Source: CAZYJD01 sp964647785 (GTDB lineage: Bacteria > Bacteroidota > Bacteroidia > NS11-12g > UBA9320). Taken from it: 6,078 nt of DNA. The notes beneath the pieces were generated by a model, which was given only the letters and a program-made list of their open reading frames with translations, had not been told where the DNA came from and did not search any database. Both the position numbers and the translations under genes were made by a program. Where the stretch lies: assembly GCA_964647785.1 (NCBI GenBank), contig CAZYJD010000105.1, forward strand, positions 1-6,078, given 5' to 3'. Positions 1-4,621 of the stretch are shown here, piece by piece (within the stretch, counting starts at the first letter, position 1; each line of letters opens with the position of its first letter).

Positions 1-63
1 TATGTGGTGCAAATCATTGGCCGTCACGAACAATGGACGGTGAATGTGATGAGGGGAAATTAA
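1..63 (+). CDS. Possible 3' end of an upstream gene (partial)
   Basis: Frame 1 is open from the first base and ends at TAA 61-63, giving a 20-residue tail, YVVQIIGRHEQWTVNVMRGN. The composition is protein-like (a hydrophobic start followed by a polar end), but the piece is too short to assign to a family. Another plus frame is open to position 80, so chance cannot be excluded. The sequence left of the window would settle it. Confidence 0.22.
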   Translation, partial: YVVQIIGRHEQWTVNVMRGN

Positions 64-274
64 GCAAGGAGCTCAGCTGAAATATGAATCATGCGCATCA
101 TAGCGGGTGGTGAAAAGATATTTGAGGTAATATTTTACTACTTTTAAATGCTGAACAGAACGCATGTTCTGCGCATTTTTGCACCGTAAATGTTTTCATG
201 ACATTTTAGGTTTAAAGTTGGATAATCTGTGATTGCTGCACCGGTGATCGGAACGTTTTCCCTCAATTTTATCA
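64..274. other. Non-coding stretch with a palindromic site
   Basis: I see no convincing gene here. It holds the inverted repeat at 156-171, the 8-base palindrome CACCGGTG at 239-246, and on the minus strand at 102-92 the string TATGATGCGCA. That string resembles TATGATGCACA found upstream of the regulator at 2549. A 43-codon minus-strand frame (275-144) is open but resembles nothing I recognise. Confidence 0.4.
156..171. promoter_or_regulatory. Inverted repeat CAGAAC-N4-GTTCTG
   Basis: CAGAACGCATGTTCTG has two perfect 6-base arms around a 4-base centre. The core GAAC-GCAT-GTTC fits the GAAC-N4-GTTC pattern of Firmicute-type LexA (DinR) boxes. Bacteroidota do not generally use that box, so the match may be incidental. 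The site lies about 115 bases upstream of the decayed regulator at 275-559. A general operator for an HTH dimer, or a chance palindrome, are the alternatives. Confidence 0.3.
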
Positions 275-559
275 TTGAGATTTCATGTAAGGGTAGTAGT
301 TTACATCAAGGGAATCATTTCATGCGACCGCTTTGCCGGTGTAGGAATTACAGGAATCAGATCGAACTTCTTCGCACAAACCTTAACGGATAACAATTGC
401 CTCAAAGCATTGGGCATTTCTATTCATCGAATCATCACATGCCCGATTGATTGCCCATTGAAATCCTGCAATAAGCATTGGATAGAAGTGCAGAGGGAGA
501 ACAATAATCATGATGAAGAGGTCCGTAAACCAATGGCAGAGTGCATGACAGATTTGTAA
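275..559 (+). pseudogene. Probable decayed XRE-type HTH regulator
   Basis: The frame is open for 94 codons but has no ATG near its left end (it opens with TTG). Pieces match the intact regulators of this window in the right order. YIKGI near the front recalls NIKSI of the 2549 gene. DRFAGVGITGI recalls DRLGITVSALG. LKALGISIHRIITC matches the end of the HTH domain (ILGVSIDEIIFF in the 1162 gene). IEVQREN recalls the zipper core LRKEN. The distance from the first to the third block is about 12 residues too short. The expected RIERGE block is missing in this frame, although QIELLRTNLN appears at the right place in the next frame. This is what indel decay would leave. It is probably not expressed as a functional protein. 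The identification rests on short matches and is inference. Confidence 0.45.
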
Positions 560-574
560 AGCATTGGGTTCATA

Positions 575-649
575 TTACGCTTTCATTTGCCCCCCTTCCG
601 CGAGGTAAAATGTGAATGACTTCAACTTCAGATAGCGCCATTCGCTCAT
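575..649 (-). pseudogene. Possible N-terminal remnant of an XRE regulator
   Basis: A 24-codon minus-strand frame starts at ATG 649 and ends at TAA 575-577. Its residues RYLKLKSFTFYLAE can be laid against RKLRQLKNYTQSYMAE, the first part of the HTH domain of the 1162 gene, with two single-residue gaps. Nothing recognisable follows it to the left, so it would be a scrap of one more copy. It is short, and chance is a real alternative. Confidence 0.27.
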
Positions 650-733
650 AGCGGTCGCACACTTTTGTTATTGACAAGCAATGGGGTTTAGCTCTTCACT
701 TCCACAAGCGGTTGAGCAGATTCGGAAAACAGA

Positions 734-1162
734 TTAGCTTAAATCATCACCAGAGCCTGAATGGTTAGGGTTACCTTTCTTTTTGTGCAGCAGCGATTGA
801 AAAAGTTCTTTTAAGTAGCGGTTTTCTTCCTTAAGTTGTGCTATCAATCGCTCATGACCATCCTTGGCGGAGTTCAAATGGGAGGCATCAGCTTGGCCAT
901 TTTCGTATCTCAAGCTCGACCCTACTTTAGCATTTTTGGTTTTATTATTGATGTAGTTTTCTTCGTCAAAGAAAATGATTTCGTCGATGGAGACGCCCAA
1001 AATGGAAGCCACAGCTTCCAGTCGCTTCATGCTGATGTCTGTATCGCCTCTTTCTAGTTTTCCGTATCCACTGGAACTCATTTTGAGTCGCTCCGCCATA
1101 TAAGATTGCGTGTAGTTTTTTAGTTGGCGGAGTTTACGTATATGAATGCCTAAACGTTGCAT
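734..1162 (-). CDS. XRE-family HTH regulator with C-terminal zipper helix (A)
   Basis: A 142-residue DNA-binding regulator of the XRE/Cro-CI type. Residues about 6-62 are the HTH_3 domain: IRKLRQLKNYTQSYMAERL supplies the first helices, SSSGYGKLERGDTD the recognition helix and following turn, and RLEAVASILGVSIDEIIFF the final helices. A polar linker (about 66-103) follows, then a helix at about 104-125 (ERLIAQLKEENRYLKELFQS) with leucine-zipper spacing, and a basic, glycine-rich tail. The zipper probably supports dimerisation (inference). The ATG start is favoured because it aligns with the start of the paralogue at 2549. It lies 37 bases after the stop of the regulator at 1601, so the two are probably co-transcribed. 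That gap holds an inverted repeat that could be an operator. The target genes are unknown. No toxin, restriction enzyme or phage gene sits beside it. Confidence 0.9.
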   Translation of the reverse strand: MQRLGIHIRKLRQLKNYTQSYMAERLKMSSSGYGKLERGDTDISMKRLEAVASILGVSIDEIIFFDEENYINNKTKNAKVGSSLRYENGQADASHLNSAKDGHERLIAQLKEENRYLKELFQSLLHKKKGNPNHSGSGDDLS

Positions 1163-1172
1163 AACAATCCAA

Positions 1173-1195
1173 TGAATTCAGTTGATTCTATCAAC
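1173..1195. promoter_or_regulatory. Paired palindromes between two regulator genes
   Basis: The gap between the stop of the 1601 gene and the start of the 1162 gene contains TGAATTCA (1173-1180). It is followed at once by GTTGAT-TCT-ATCAAC (1181-1195), a perfect 6-3-6 inverted repeat. The half GTTGATTCT recurs at 2436-2444, upstream of the third regulator. The position fits an operator or an RNA hairpin controlling the second gene of the operon. The function is inferred. Confidence 0.35.
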
Positions 1196-1199
1196 GTAA

Positions 1200-1601
1200 T
1201 TAAATCTGGGAAACGATTTGGTTAATCATTCCACGAAGGATGTGATTCTCGGCTTGAAGTCGATTTACCTCATTGTTTGGAGCATCCCAAAGAGCAGCAA
1301 CCCCCATGGATTGTGAAGGATTCTGCTGTCGCTTTGTTTCGGTTTCTGTTAAGAATGCATGTTCATCTGTATATGGTTTGAAGTGAATCAAATCTTCAAT
1401 GCTAAGCTGCAACAAATGCGCAATTTTCGTTAATCTGGAATAGGAAGGATCCGTTTCTCCGCGTTCTAACTTGCCATAACCACTCAAGCTCAGATTGAGC
1501 TCATCTGCCATGTATTTCTGGGATAGATTTCGAAGTTCTCTGAGCATGCGAATTTTTGTCCCTAAATTGTTTTCCTTGGTCGTAGTCTTAATATTCTTCA
1601 T
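1200..1601 (-). CDS. XRE-family HTH regulator with C-terminal zipper helix (B)
   Basis: A 133-residue relative of regulator A. The HTH domain occupies about residues 13-75: TKIRMLRELRNLSQKYMADE, then the recognition segment SLSGYGKLERGETD (38-51), then RLTKIAHLLQLSIEDLIHF. SGYGKLERG is shared exactly with regulator A, so the two may read similar DNA sites. A long linker (about 76-108) leads to a C-terminal helix, NEVNRLQAENHILRGMINQI, with an LxxEN zipper core. I chose ATG at 1601. The frame stays open to another ATG at 1676, but the extra 25 residues precede the family's normal start and have no counterpart in A or C. It is probably the first gene of an operon with A. I see no TAnnTTTG -7 box in front of it on the minus strand. 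Confidence 0.88.
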   Translation of the reverse strand: MKNIKTTTKENNLGTKIRMLRELRNLSQKYMADELNLSLSGYGKLERGETDPSYSRLTKIAHLLQLSIEDLIHFKPYTDEHAFLTETETKRQQNPSQSMGVAALWDAPNNEVNRLQAENHILRGMINQIVSQI

Positions 1602-1697
1602 GATTTTGTCTTTTAGTAGTGGCTTTGTTTTATGTTTCCTCTCCAATTCCTTGATGCAAAATGTTATGCAATGCACCGCTGGCGTTGGCTCGTTATT

Positions 1698-1710
1698 TTA
1701 ACTTTGTTAA
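1698..1710. promoter_or_regulatory. Inverted repeat TTAAC-TTT-GTTAA
   Basis: A perfect 5-3-5 inverted repeat about 100 bases upstream of the start of regulator B. Its size and symmetry are typical of an operator for a dimeric XRE protein, and its place fits control of the B-A operon. It is short and AT-rich, so chance is possible. Confidence 0.25.
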
Positions 1711-1722
1711 GAACTGATGAGA

Positions 1723-1738
1723 ATGTGCGTATAATGCA
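1723..1738 (+). repeat. Copy 1 of 16-base motif ATGTGCGTATRATGCA
   Basis: This matches the sequence at 2473-2488 in 15 of 16 bases (A at 1733, G at 2483). The motif begins ATGTGCGTAT. It lies in the promoter-side spacer of regulator B, in opposite orientation relative to that gene. A shared operator, or leftover duplicated promoter DNA, would both explain it. Confidence 0.5.
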
Positions 1739-1779
1739 ATATTTGCGACTCATAAGTTCATTAATTTGCCGAAAAGCGG

Positions 1780-1950
1780 ATGTCTACTCGCTGGATCTGG
1801 TTGTGTGTCTCATTTTTTATATTTTCAGTATTGCTATTGTTCATTAGTTGCGATGACAGTCAATTTCACCCCCAGTGGTTGTTATTTTACGTAGGGTGTT
1901 TGTATGCGCCACATAAATCACATGTTGTGCCAAATGTGAACATTATTTGA
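1780..1950 (+). CDS. Small ORF with a lipoprotein-like signal (tentative)
   Basis: ATG 1780 opens 56 codons ending at TGA 1948-1950. Residues about 5-22 form a hydrophobic segment (WIWLCVSFFIFSVLLLF). It is followed by FISCDDS, which resembles a lipobox cysteine with aspartates after it, as in many Bacteroidota lipoproteins. The remaining 30 residues match nothing I know. A TTAATTTG element (one mismatch from TAnnTTTG) at 1761-1768 lies only 11 bases before the ATG, so a leader would be almost absent. Open frames of this length are common in AT-rich non-coding DNA, so this is a candidate only. Confidence 0.22.
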   Translation: MSTRWIWLCVSFFIFSVLLLFISCDDSQFHPQWLLFYVGCLYAPHKSHVVPNVNII

Positions 1951-2024
1951 ACAAATATGAGAAAAAGCGAATGGATTGTTGTTTGGTTTAAGGATTTAAA
2001 TGTGAGTTATACGCATGAAATGTG

Positions 2025-2044
2025 ATAATAATGCACATTATTAT
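2025..2044. promoter_or_regulatory. 20-base palindrome over a promoter
   Basis: ATAATAATGCACATTATTAT has perfect 9-base arms around a CA centre. A full Bacteroidota -7 box, TACCTTTG, follows at 2048-2055. The palindrome therefore covers where the -33 region would be, and a dimer bound there would block transcription. The box points towards the broken regulator at 2104, so this may be the surviving operator of a dead autoregulated gene. Its core TAATGCACA also resembles TGATGCACA upstream of the 2549 regulator. Confidence 0.45.
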
Positions 2045-2047
2045 GTA

Positions 2048-2055
2048 TACCTTTG
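2048..2055 (+). promoter_or_regulatory. Probable -7 box of the broken regulator
   Basis: TACCTTTG is an exact match to TAnnTTTG and lies about 50 bases before the likely old start at 2104. There is no clear TTTG at the -33 spacing, because the palindrome takes up that region. Whether it still fires cannot be told from sequence. Confidence 0.4.
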
Positions 2056-2103
2056 ATATTGAATGACTTAGGGAATGGTAAAAGGAGAGTTGGTTATAAG
2101 TTA

Positions 2104-2408
2104 ATGCAATATATCTGTATTTAAAGCATCCGTCGAGGGTATCTATGGCAAATGCGCTCGGAGCTAGCTCGGTTTTTAGCGCATCGAAGGCGGTGAAACA
2201 GATTTGAGTGCGAGCCAATTGGCAGAAGTAGCTCTTGTATGGGATCTAGGGGGTGAGCAAATCATTGAATTTAGCGGATCGTTAAAAGGTGGAAATTGAT
2301 AAGATACCCCTAACTGCCTGTGGAGTAAACGAAATAGAAGTCCTTCAGGAGCAAATATTTTATCTACTGACACTGCTTGGTTATTTGCCTTGTGCCCTCA
2401 ATAAATAA
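2104..2408 (+). pseudogene. Frameshifted XRE-type HTH regulator
   Basis: Three overlapping frames together spell a regulator of the same family. The first frame (from about 2121) gives LKHPSRVSMANALGASS, which lines up with LKNLKRAYLADRLGITV of the 2549 gene. After a 1-base shift near 2180, the second frame gives RIEGGETDLSASQLAEVA and then LVWDLGGEQIIEF. These 31 residues align without a gap to RIERGESEVGVRRLSEIA...SILSF of the 2549 gene, with 11 identities and many similar residues. That frame stops at TGA 2297-2299. The third frame (2286-2408) contains NEIEVLQEQIFYLLTLLG, the counterpart of the C-terminal zipper, and ends at TAA 2406-2408. The front is also disturbed: ATG 2104 opens MQYIC, like the family start, but is soon out of frame. 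With at least two frameshifts it cannot make the full protein. The start coordinate is approximate. Confidence 0.68.
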
Positions 2409-2412
2409 TGGA

Positions 2413-2466
2413 CGTCTCGTAGAAATCCCGTACCGGTTGATTCTGGCGAAATGAGACGAAATGAAT
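2413..2466. repeat. Short repeats upstream of regulator C
   Basis: CGTCTC at 2413-2418 and GAGACG at 2453-2458 form a 6-base inverted repeat spaced by 34 bases. Inside and beside it, CGAAATGA occurs at 2447-2454 and again at 2457-2464, exactly one helical turn (10 bases) apart. GTTGATTCT (2436-2444) repeats half of the palindrome at 1181. The block sits just upstream of the 16-base motif and promoter of the 2549 gene, so it may carry regulator sites. No direct proof of function. Confidence 0.3.
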
Positions 2467-2472
2467 GAGATC

Positions 2473-2488
2473 ATGTGCGTATGATGCA
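2473..2488 (+). repeat. Copy 2 of 16-base motif ATGTGCGTATRATGCA
   Basis: This differs from the 1723 copy at one base. It ends 19 bases before the TATGTTTG box of regulator C, covering the place of its -33 element, so a bound protein would be expected to compete with RNA polymerase. The placement makes it a good candidate operator for self- or cross-regulation within the regulator cluster (inference). Confidence 0.5.
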
Positions 2489-2507
2489 CAAATGTGTTCA
2501 TCTTAAT

Positions 2508-2515
2508 TATGTTTG
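2508..2515 (+). promoter_or_regulatory. -7 promoter box of regulator C
   Basis: TATGTTTG is an exact TAnnTTTG match on the plus strand, 33 bases before the ATG at 2549. Transcription would begin around 2520, leaving a leader of roughly 28 bases. No good TTTG is present at the -33 spacing, which suggests a weak or activator-dependent promoter. Confidence 0.6.
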
Positions 2516-2548
2516 CAACACCAAAGGGATTATGAATAGTTTGTGGCA

Positions 2549-2911
2549 ATGAAACACGTTGGGATCAATATAAAAAGCATTCGAGAGCTTAAAAATTTGA
2601 AACGCGCTTATTTGGCAGACCGACTGGGCATCACGGTAAGTGCACTGGGGCGAATTGAACGAGGCGAAAGCGAAGTGGGGGTGAGACGATTGTCTGAAAT
2701 AGCCGATATCCTGGGTGTTGCGGTTGAGAGTATTCTATCTTTCGATGCCCAGGCGGTGCTCAATGAACCGAATCATTTGCAGGCCAGTGATGAGGAGAAG
2801 AATCTTCAATCGAAGTTGAATGAAGAAGTAAAGGCAGAGTTGTTTGCGCTTCGTAAGGAAAATGAATACCTGCGTTCAGTTTTAGAACGTCTGCTCTCTG
2901 ACCAGCGATAG
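2549..2911 (+). CDS. XRE-family HTH regulator with C-terminal zipper helix (C)
   Basis: A 120-residue DNA-binding regulator of the same plan as the two minus-strand genes. The HTH domain spans about residues 5-65: GINIKSIRELKNLKRAYLAD, then the recognition segment TVSALGRIERGESE, then RRLSEIADILGVAVESILSF. A linker of about 30 residues leads to a charged helix at about 92-117 (EVKAELFALRKENEYLRSVL) with leucines at zipper spacing. The recognition segment differs from that of A and B (SALGRIERG against SGYGKLERG), so its DNA site may differ. ATG 2549 is chosen over an in-frame GTG two codons upstream because it aligns with the start of A. The gene converges on the YitT-family gene, with 58 bases between the stop codons and no strong terminator in that gap. 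The target genes are unknown. Confidence 0.9.
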   Translation: MKHVGINIKSIRELKNLKRAYLADRLGITVSALGRIERGESEVGVRRLSEIADILGVAVESILSFDAQAVLNEPNHLQASDEEKNLQSKLNEEVKAELFALRKENEYLRSVLERLLSDQR

Positions 2912-2969
2912 CAGCAAGCAATTTGATTTTAAAACCCTTTGGGGCCTCTTGCCCAGCCTAAGCAAATGT

Positions 2970-3845
2970 TTATCGGTCTTTCTGCCCAATGAATCCGGGC
3001 AAGTAGCGACGCATGATGCCTCGCTTCACATGGTTCACATTGTATTCAACCACAAATGCATCGGGGTCGCATTCATCAATGATGCGGTGCATCTTGCGTA
3101 TATCGAGCCGGCTGATCACACAGTGCACCATTTGTTGTTCTTCCTGCAGGCCCCTTTTGCCATAGCCTTTTCCGCTTTGAATGATGCTTGATCCTGCCCC
3201 CAATTCTTTCTGTATGAGCAGCATCAGCTGATTGGCTTTTGGGGTGGTGATGAGCAAACCGATGTGGTCTTCAAAACCGTGGATGACCAAATCGGTTACC
3301 CTGGCAGTTACCAAATAAGTGAGCATGGAGTAAAGTGCGGTCTCAGTGCTCAGAAAAAATGCAGCCAATGCAAACAAAAACAGATTGAATAAAAGGTTCA
3401 CCATGCCAACGGTAATGCCCCAACGCTGCTGAATCACCAAGCCCAATATCTCTCCCCCGTCCAGCACCGCTCCATTTTTGATGGTGAGCCCCAAGCCGGC
3501 GCCTACAAACAGGCCTCCGAAAACGGCAATCAATAATTTGTCGTCGGTGATTGGATTGAACACCTCAATTTCAATCATGCCCGCAAGTAGCAATGTGCTC
3601 GCAATGCTTTTAACCATGGTTGCACCACCCAGCTGTTTCCACGCTAGCCATAAAAAAGGAATGCTGAACAATACAAAGGAGAAGGAGGTGTTCCATTGCA
3701 GAAGCTCGTGAAAAAGAATGGAGATGCCGGTTACCCCGCCATCGAGAAAGCCGTTTGGAATGAGAAATGCCTTCAACCCAATGCTTGCCAATGCAATGCC
3801 TGCAAGTATTTGTATGAATTCAAGTAGCAATTTCGAACCGCGCAT
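2970..3845 (-). CDS. YitT family membrane protein with DUF2179 domain
   Basis: A 291-residue integral inner-membrane protein of the YitT family. Its biochemical role is not established; transport has been suggested for the family. The first 190 residues hold about five or six hydrophobic segments, with two related glycine-rich motifs, PNGFLDGGVTGIS (30-42) and KNGAVLDGGEILGL (123-136). These are the hallmark of the internally repeated YitT membrane domain. From about residue 192 a soluble DUF2179 domain follows: HIGLLITTPKANQLMLLIQ, the GAGSSIIQSGKGYG loop, and MVHCVISRLDIRKMHRII ending in DAFVVEYNVNHV. The length is normal for the family. ATG 3845 is chosen. The frame extends 14 codons to a TTG, but that stretch overlaps the T-tract of the peroxiredoxin terminator. 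A TTG-N20-TTACTTTG promoter-like pair lies almost at the ATG and would give a nearly leaderless mRNA. Confidence 0.93.
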   Translation of the reverse strand: MRGSKLLLEFIQILAGIALASIGLKAFLIPNGFLDGGVTGISILFHELLQWNTSFSFVLFSIPFLWLAWKQLGGATMVKSIASTLLLAGMIEIEVFNPITDDKLLIAVFGGLFVGAGLGLTIKNGAVLDGGEILGLVIQQRWGITVGMVNLLFNLFLFALAAFFLSTETALYSMLTYLVTARVTDLVIHGFEDHIGLLITTPKANQLMLLIQKELGAGSSIIQSGKGYGKRGLQEEQQMVHCVISRLDIRKMHRIIDECDPDAFVVEYNVNHVKRGIMRRYLPGFIGQKDR

Positions 3846-3885
3846 AGGCAGCAAAGTAAAGGCATAATGGGCGGCACTACAAGGC

Positions 3886-3912
3886 AAAAAAAAGCCCGGT
3901 TAAAACCGGGCT
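3886..3912 (-). terminator. Intrinsic terminator of the peroxiredoxin gene
   Basis: AGCCCGGT (3893-3900) and ACCGGGCT (3905-3912) pair perfectly over 8 bases with a 4-base loop. Seven A's at 3886-3892 read as a U-tract on the minus strand. It lies 22 bases past the peroxiredoxin stop and separates that gene from the YitT-family gene downstream, so the latter should have its own promoter. Confidence 0.9.
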
Positions 3913-3933
3913 CCGTATGAAATTTGGTTCGAA

Positions 3934-4566
3934 TTAGTGCGACTTCAAATAATCGGCCACACCACTATGGGTGGCTTTCATGGCGTCTTTGCCTTCTTCC
4001 CAGTTGGCAGGACAAACCTCACCATGGGTTTCCAAATGGATGAGTGAGTCAAGCATGCGCATCGCTTCATTCACGTTTCTCCCCAAAGGTAAATCGTTTA
4101 CGATCTGATGGCGTACCACCCCGTTTTTGTCTATCAGGAACAATCCGCGGTAGGCAACCATCGGTCCGCTGGCGGTTAAATGATCATTCTCGTCATAATC
4201 ATAATCACCCGCCAAAACCCCGTAATTGATGCTGATGGTTTTGGTGGTATCGGCTACAATCGGATAGGTCACGCCCTGAATACCGCCATCGTCTTTGCTC
4301 ATTTGCAACCAGCCCCAGTGGCTCTCTTCGGTATCAGTTGAGCAAGCCACAATTTCACAGCCCTTTGCACGGAACTCATCCAATTTTTCTTGAAAAGCGT
4401 GCAACTCAGTCGGGCATACAAATGTGAAGTCCTTCGGGTAAAAGAAGAAAATCACATACTTGTTGCCCGCATATTGGCTGAGCGAAAAGTTTTCTTCAAT
4501 TTCTTCTCCGTTAATAACGGCCGGTGCATTGAAAACCGGTGCTTTTTTTCCTACGAGTACTGACAT
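3934..4566 (-). CDS. Peroxiredoxin, AhpC/Prx1 type (typical 2-Cys)
   Basis: A 210-residue cytoplasmic thiol peroxidase that reduces hydrogen peroxide, organic hydroperoxides or peroxynitrite using thioredoxin or an AhpF-like partner. The active site PKDFTFVCP gives the conserved Pro44, Thr48 and peroxidatic Cys51. Arg140 (in YRGLFLID) is the conserved active-site arginine. The resolving cysteine is Cys185 in GEVCPANW, which assigns it to the typical 2-Cys dimeric class. Cys70 and Cys75 are additional. The segments linked to overoxidation sensitivity are altered: GGIQG where sensitive enzymes have GGLG, and YL near the C terminus instead of YF. ATG 4566 (MSVLVGKKAP) is chosen. The frame continues 35 codons upstream, but those codons run through the promoter at 4592-4621 and have no family counterpart. 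No reductase gene is adjacent. Confidence 0.96.
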   Translation of the reverse strand: MSVLVGKKAPVFNAPAVINGEEIEENFSLSQYAGNKYVIFFFYPKDFTFVCPTELHAFQEKLDEFRAKGCEIVACSTDTEESHWGWLQMSKDDGGIQGVTYPIVADTTKTISINYGVLAGDYDYDENDHLTASGPMVAYRGLFLIDKNGVVRHQIVNDLPLGRNVNEAMRMLDSLIHLETHGEVCPANWEEGKDAMKATHSGVADYLKSH

Positions 4567-4591
4567 GTTTTTCTTTATTTTTATGCTGCCG

Positions 4592-4621
4592 CAAAAGTAG
4601 AATAAATCCATGCATGGCAGA
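4592..4621 (-). promoter_or_regulatory. Promoter of the peroxiredoxin gene
   Basis: On the minus strand, TACTTTTG (4599-4592) is an exact TAnnTTTG -7 box. TCTG (4621-4618) stands 18 bases upstream as an imperfect TTTG -33 element. The ATG follows 25 bases after the box, preceded by an A-rich leader without a Shine-Dalgarno match, as is usual in Bacteroidota. Confidence 0.7.

Larger units (their letters stand above)
1602..2024. other. Long non-coding stretch between divergent regulators
   Basis: No confident gene. The stretch is rich in short repeats: TGATGCAAAATGT (1652-1664), TTAAC-TTT-GTTAA (1698-1710), and ATGTGCGTATAATGCA (1723-1738), whose near-copy lies upstream of the 2549 regulator. 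A 56-codon frame at 1780-1950 is listed separately. Some of it may be remains of older regulator copies, but the traces are too weak to call. Confidence 0.4.

Noticed and set aside
144..275. 43-codon minus-strand frame beginning MIKLRENVP
   Set aside because: No recognisable motif and no promoter; the length is within chance expectation.
836..1847. Plus-strand frames at 836-1057, 1495-1701 and 1632-1847 opposite the two minus-strand regulators
   Set aside because: The first two are antisense shadows of clear HTH genes; the third is in the spacer and lacks a family match or promoter.
1735..1847. Frame starting MQYLRLISSLICRK, possibly the front of one more dead regulator copy
   Set aside because: It shares only ATGCAATAT and a vague pattern with the family start. 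No HTH core follows in any frame, so I do not call it.
1988..2549. Three minus-strand open frames (2218-1988, 2373-2176, 2549-2364) over the regulator spacer
   Set aside because: Their compositions are not protein-like, no start signals are visible, and the plus strand of the same DNA carries a broken XRE gene and promoter elements that explain it better.
1..2911. Mobile element, CRISPR array or restriction-modification system around the regulators
   Set aside because: No transposase, integrase or methyltransferase motif, no regular spacer-repeat pattern and no terminal inverted repeats with target duplications were found. The regulators alone do not prove any of these.
2936..2955. Possible terminator between the convergent regulator C and YitT-family genes
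   Set aside because: Only 3-4 base stems (CCC/GGG, GGGC/GCCC) without a proper T-tract on either strand; too weak to call.
3846..3887. Earlier TTG start of the YitT-family gene
   Set aside because: It falls in the T-tract next to the peroxiredoxin terminator, and the added 14 residues do not resemble family N termini.
2949..4229. Plus-strand frames at 2949-3191, 3478-3711 and 4044-4229
   Set aside because: They lie antisense within the YitT-family and peroxiredoxin genes, whose products are clearly recognisable.
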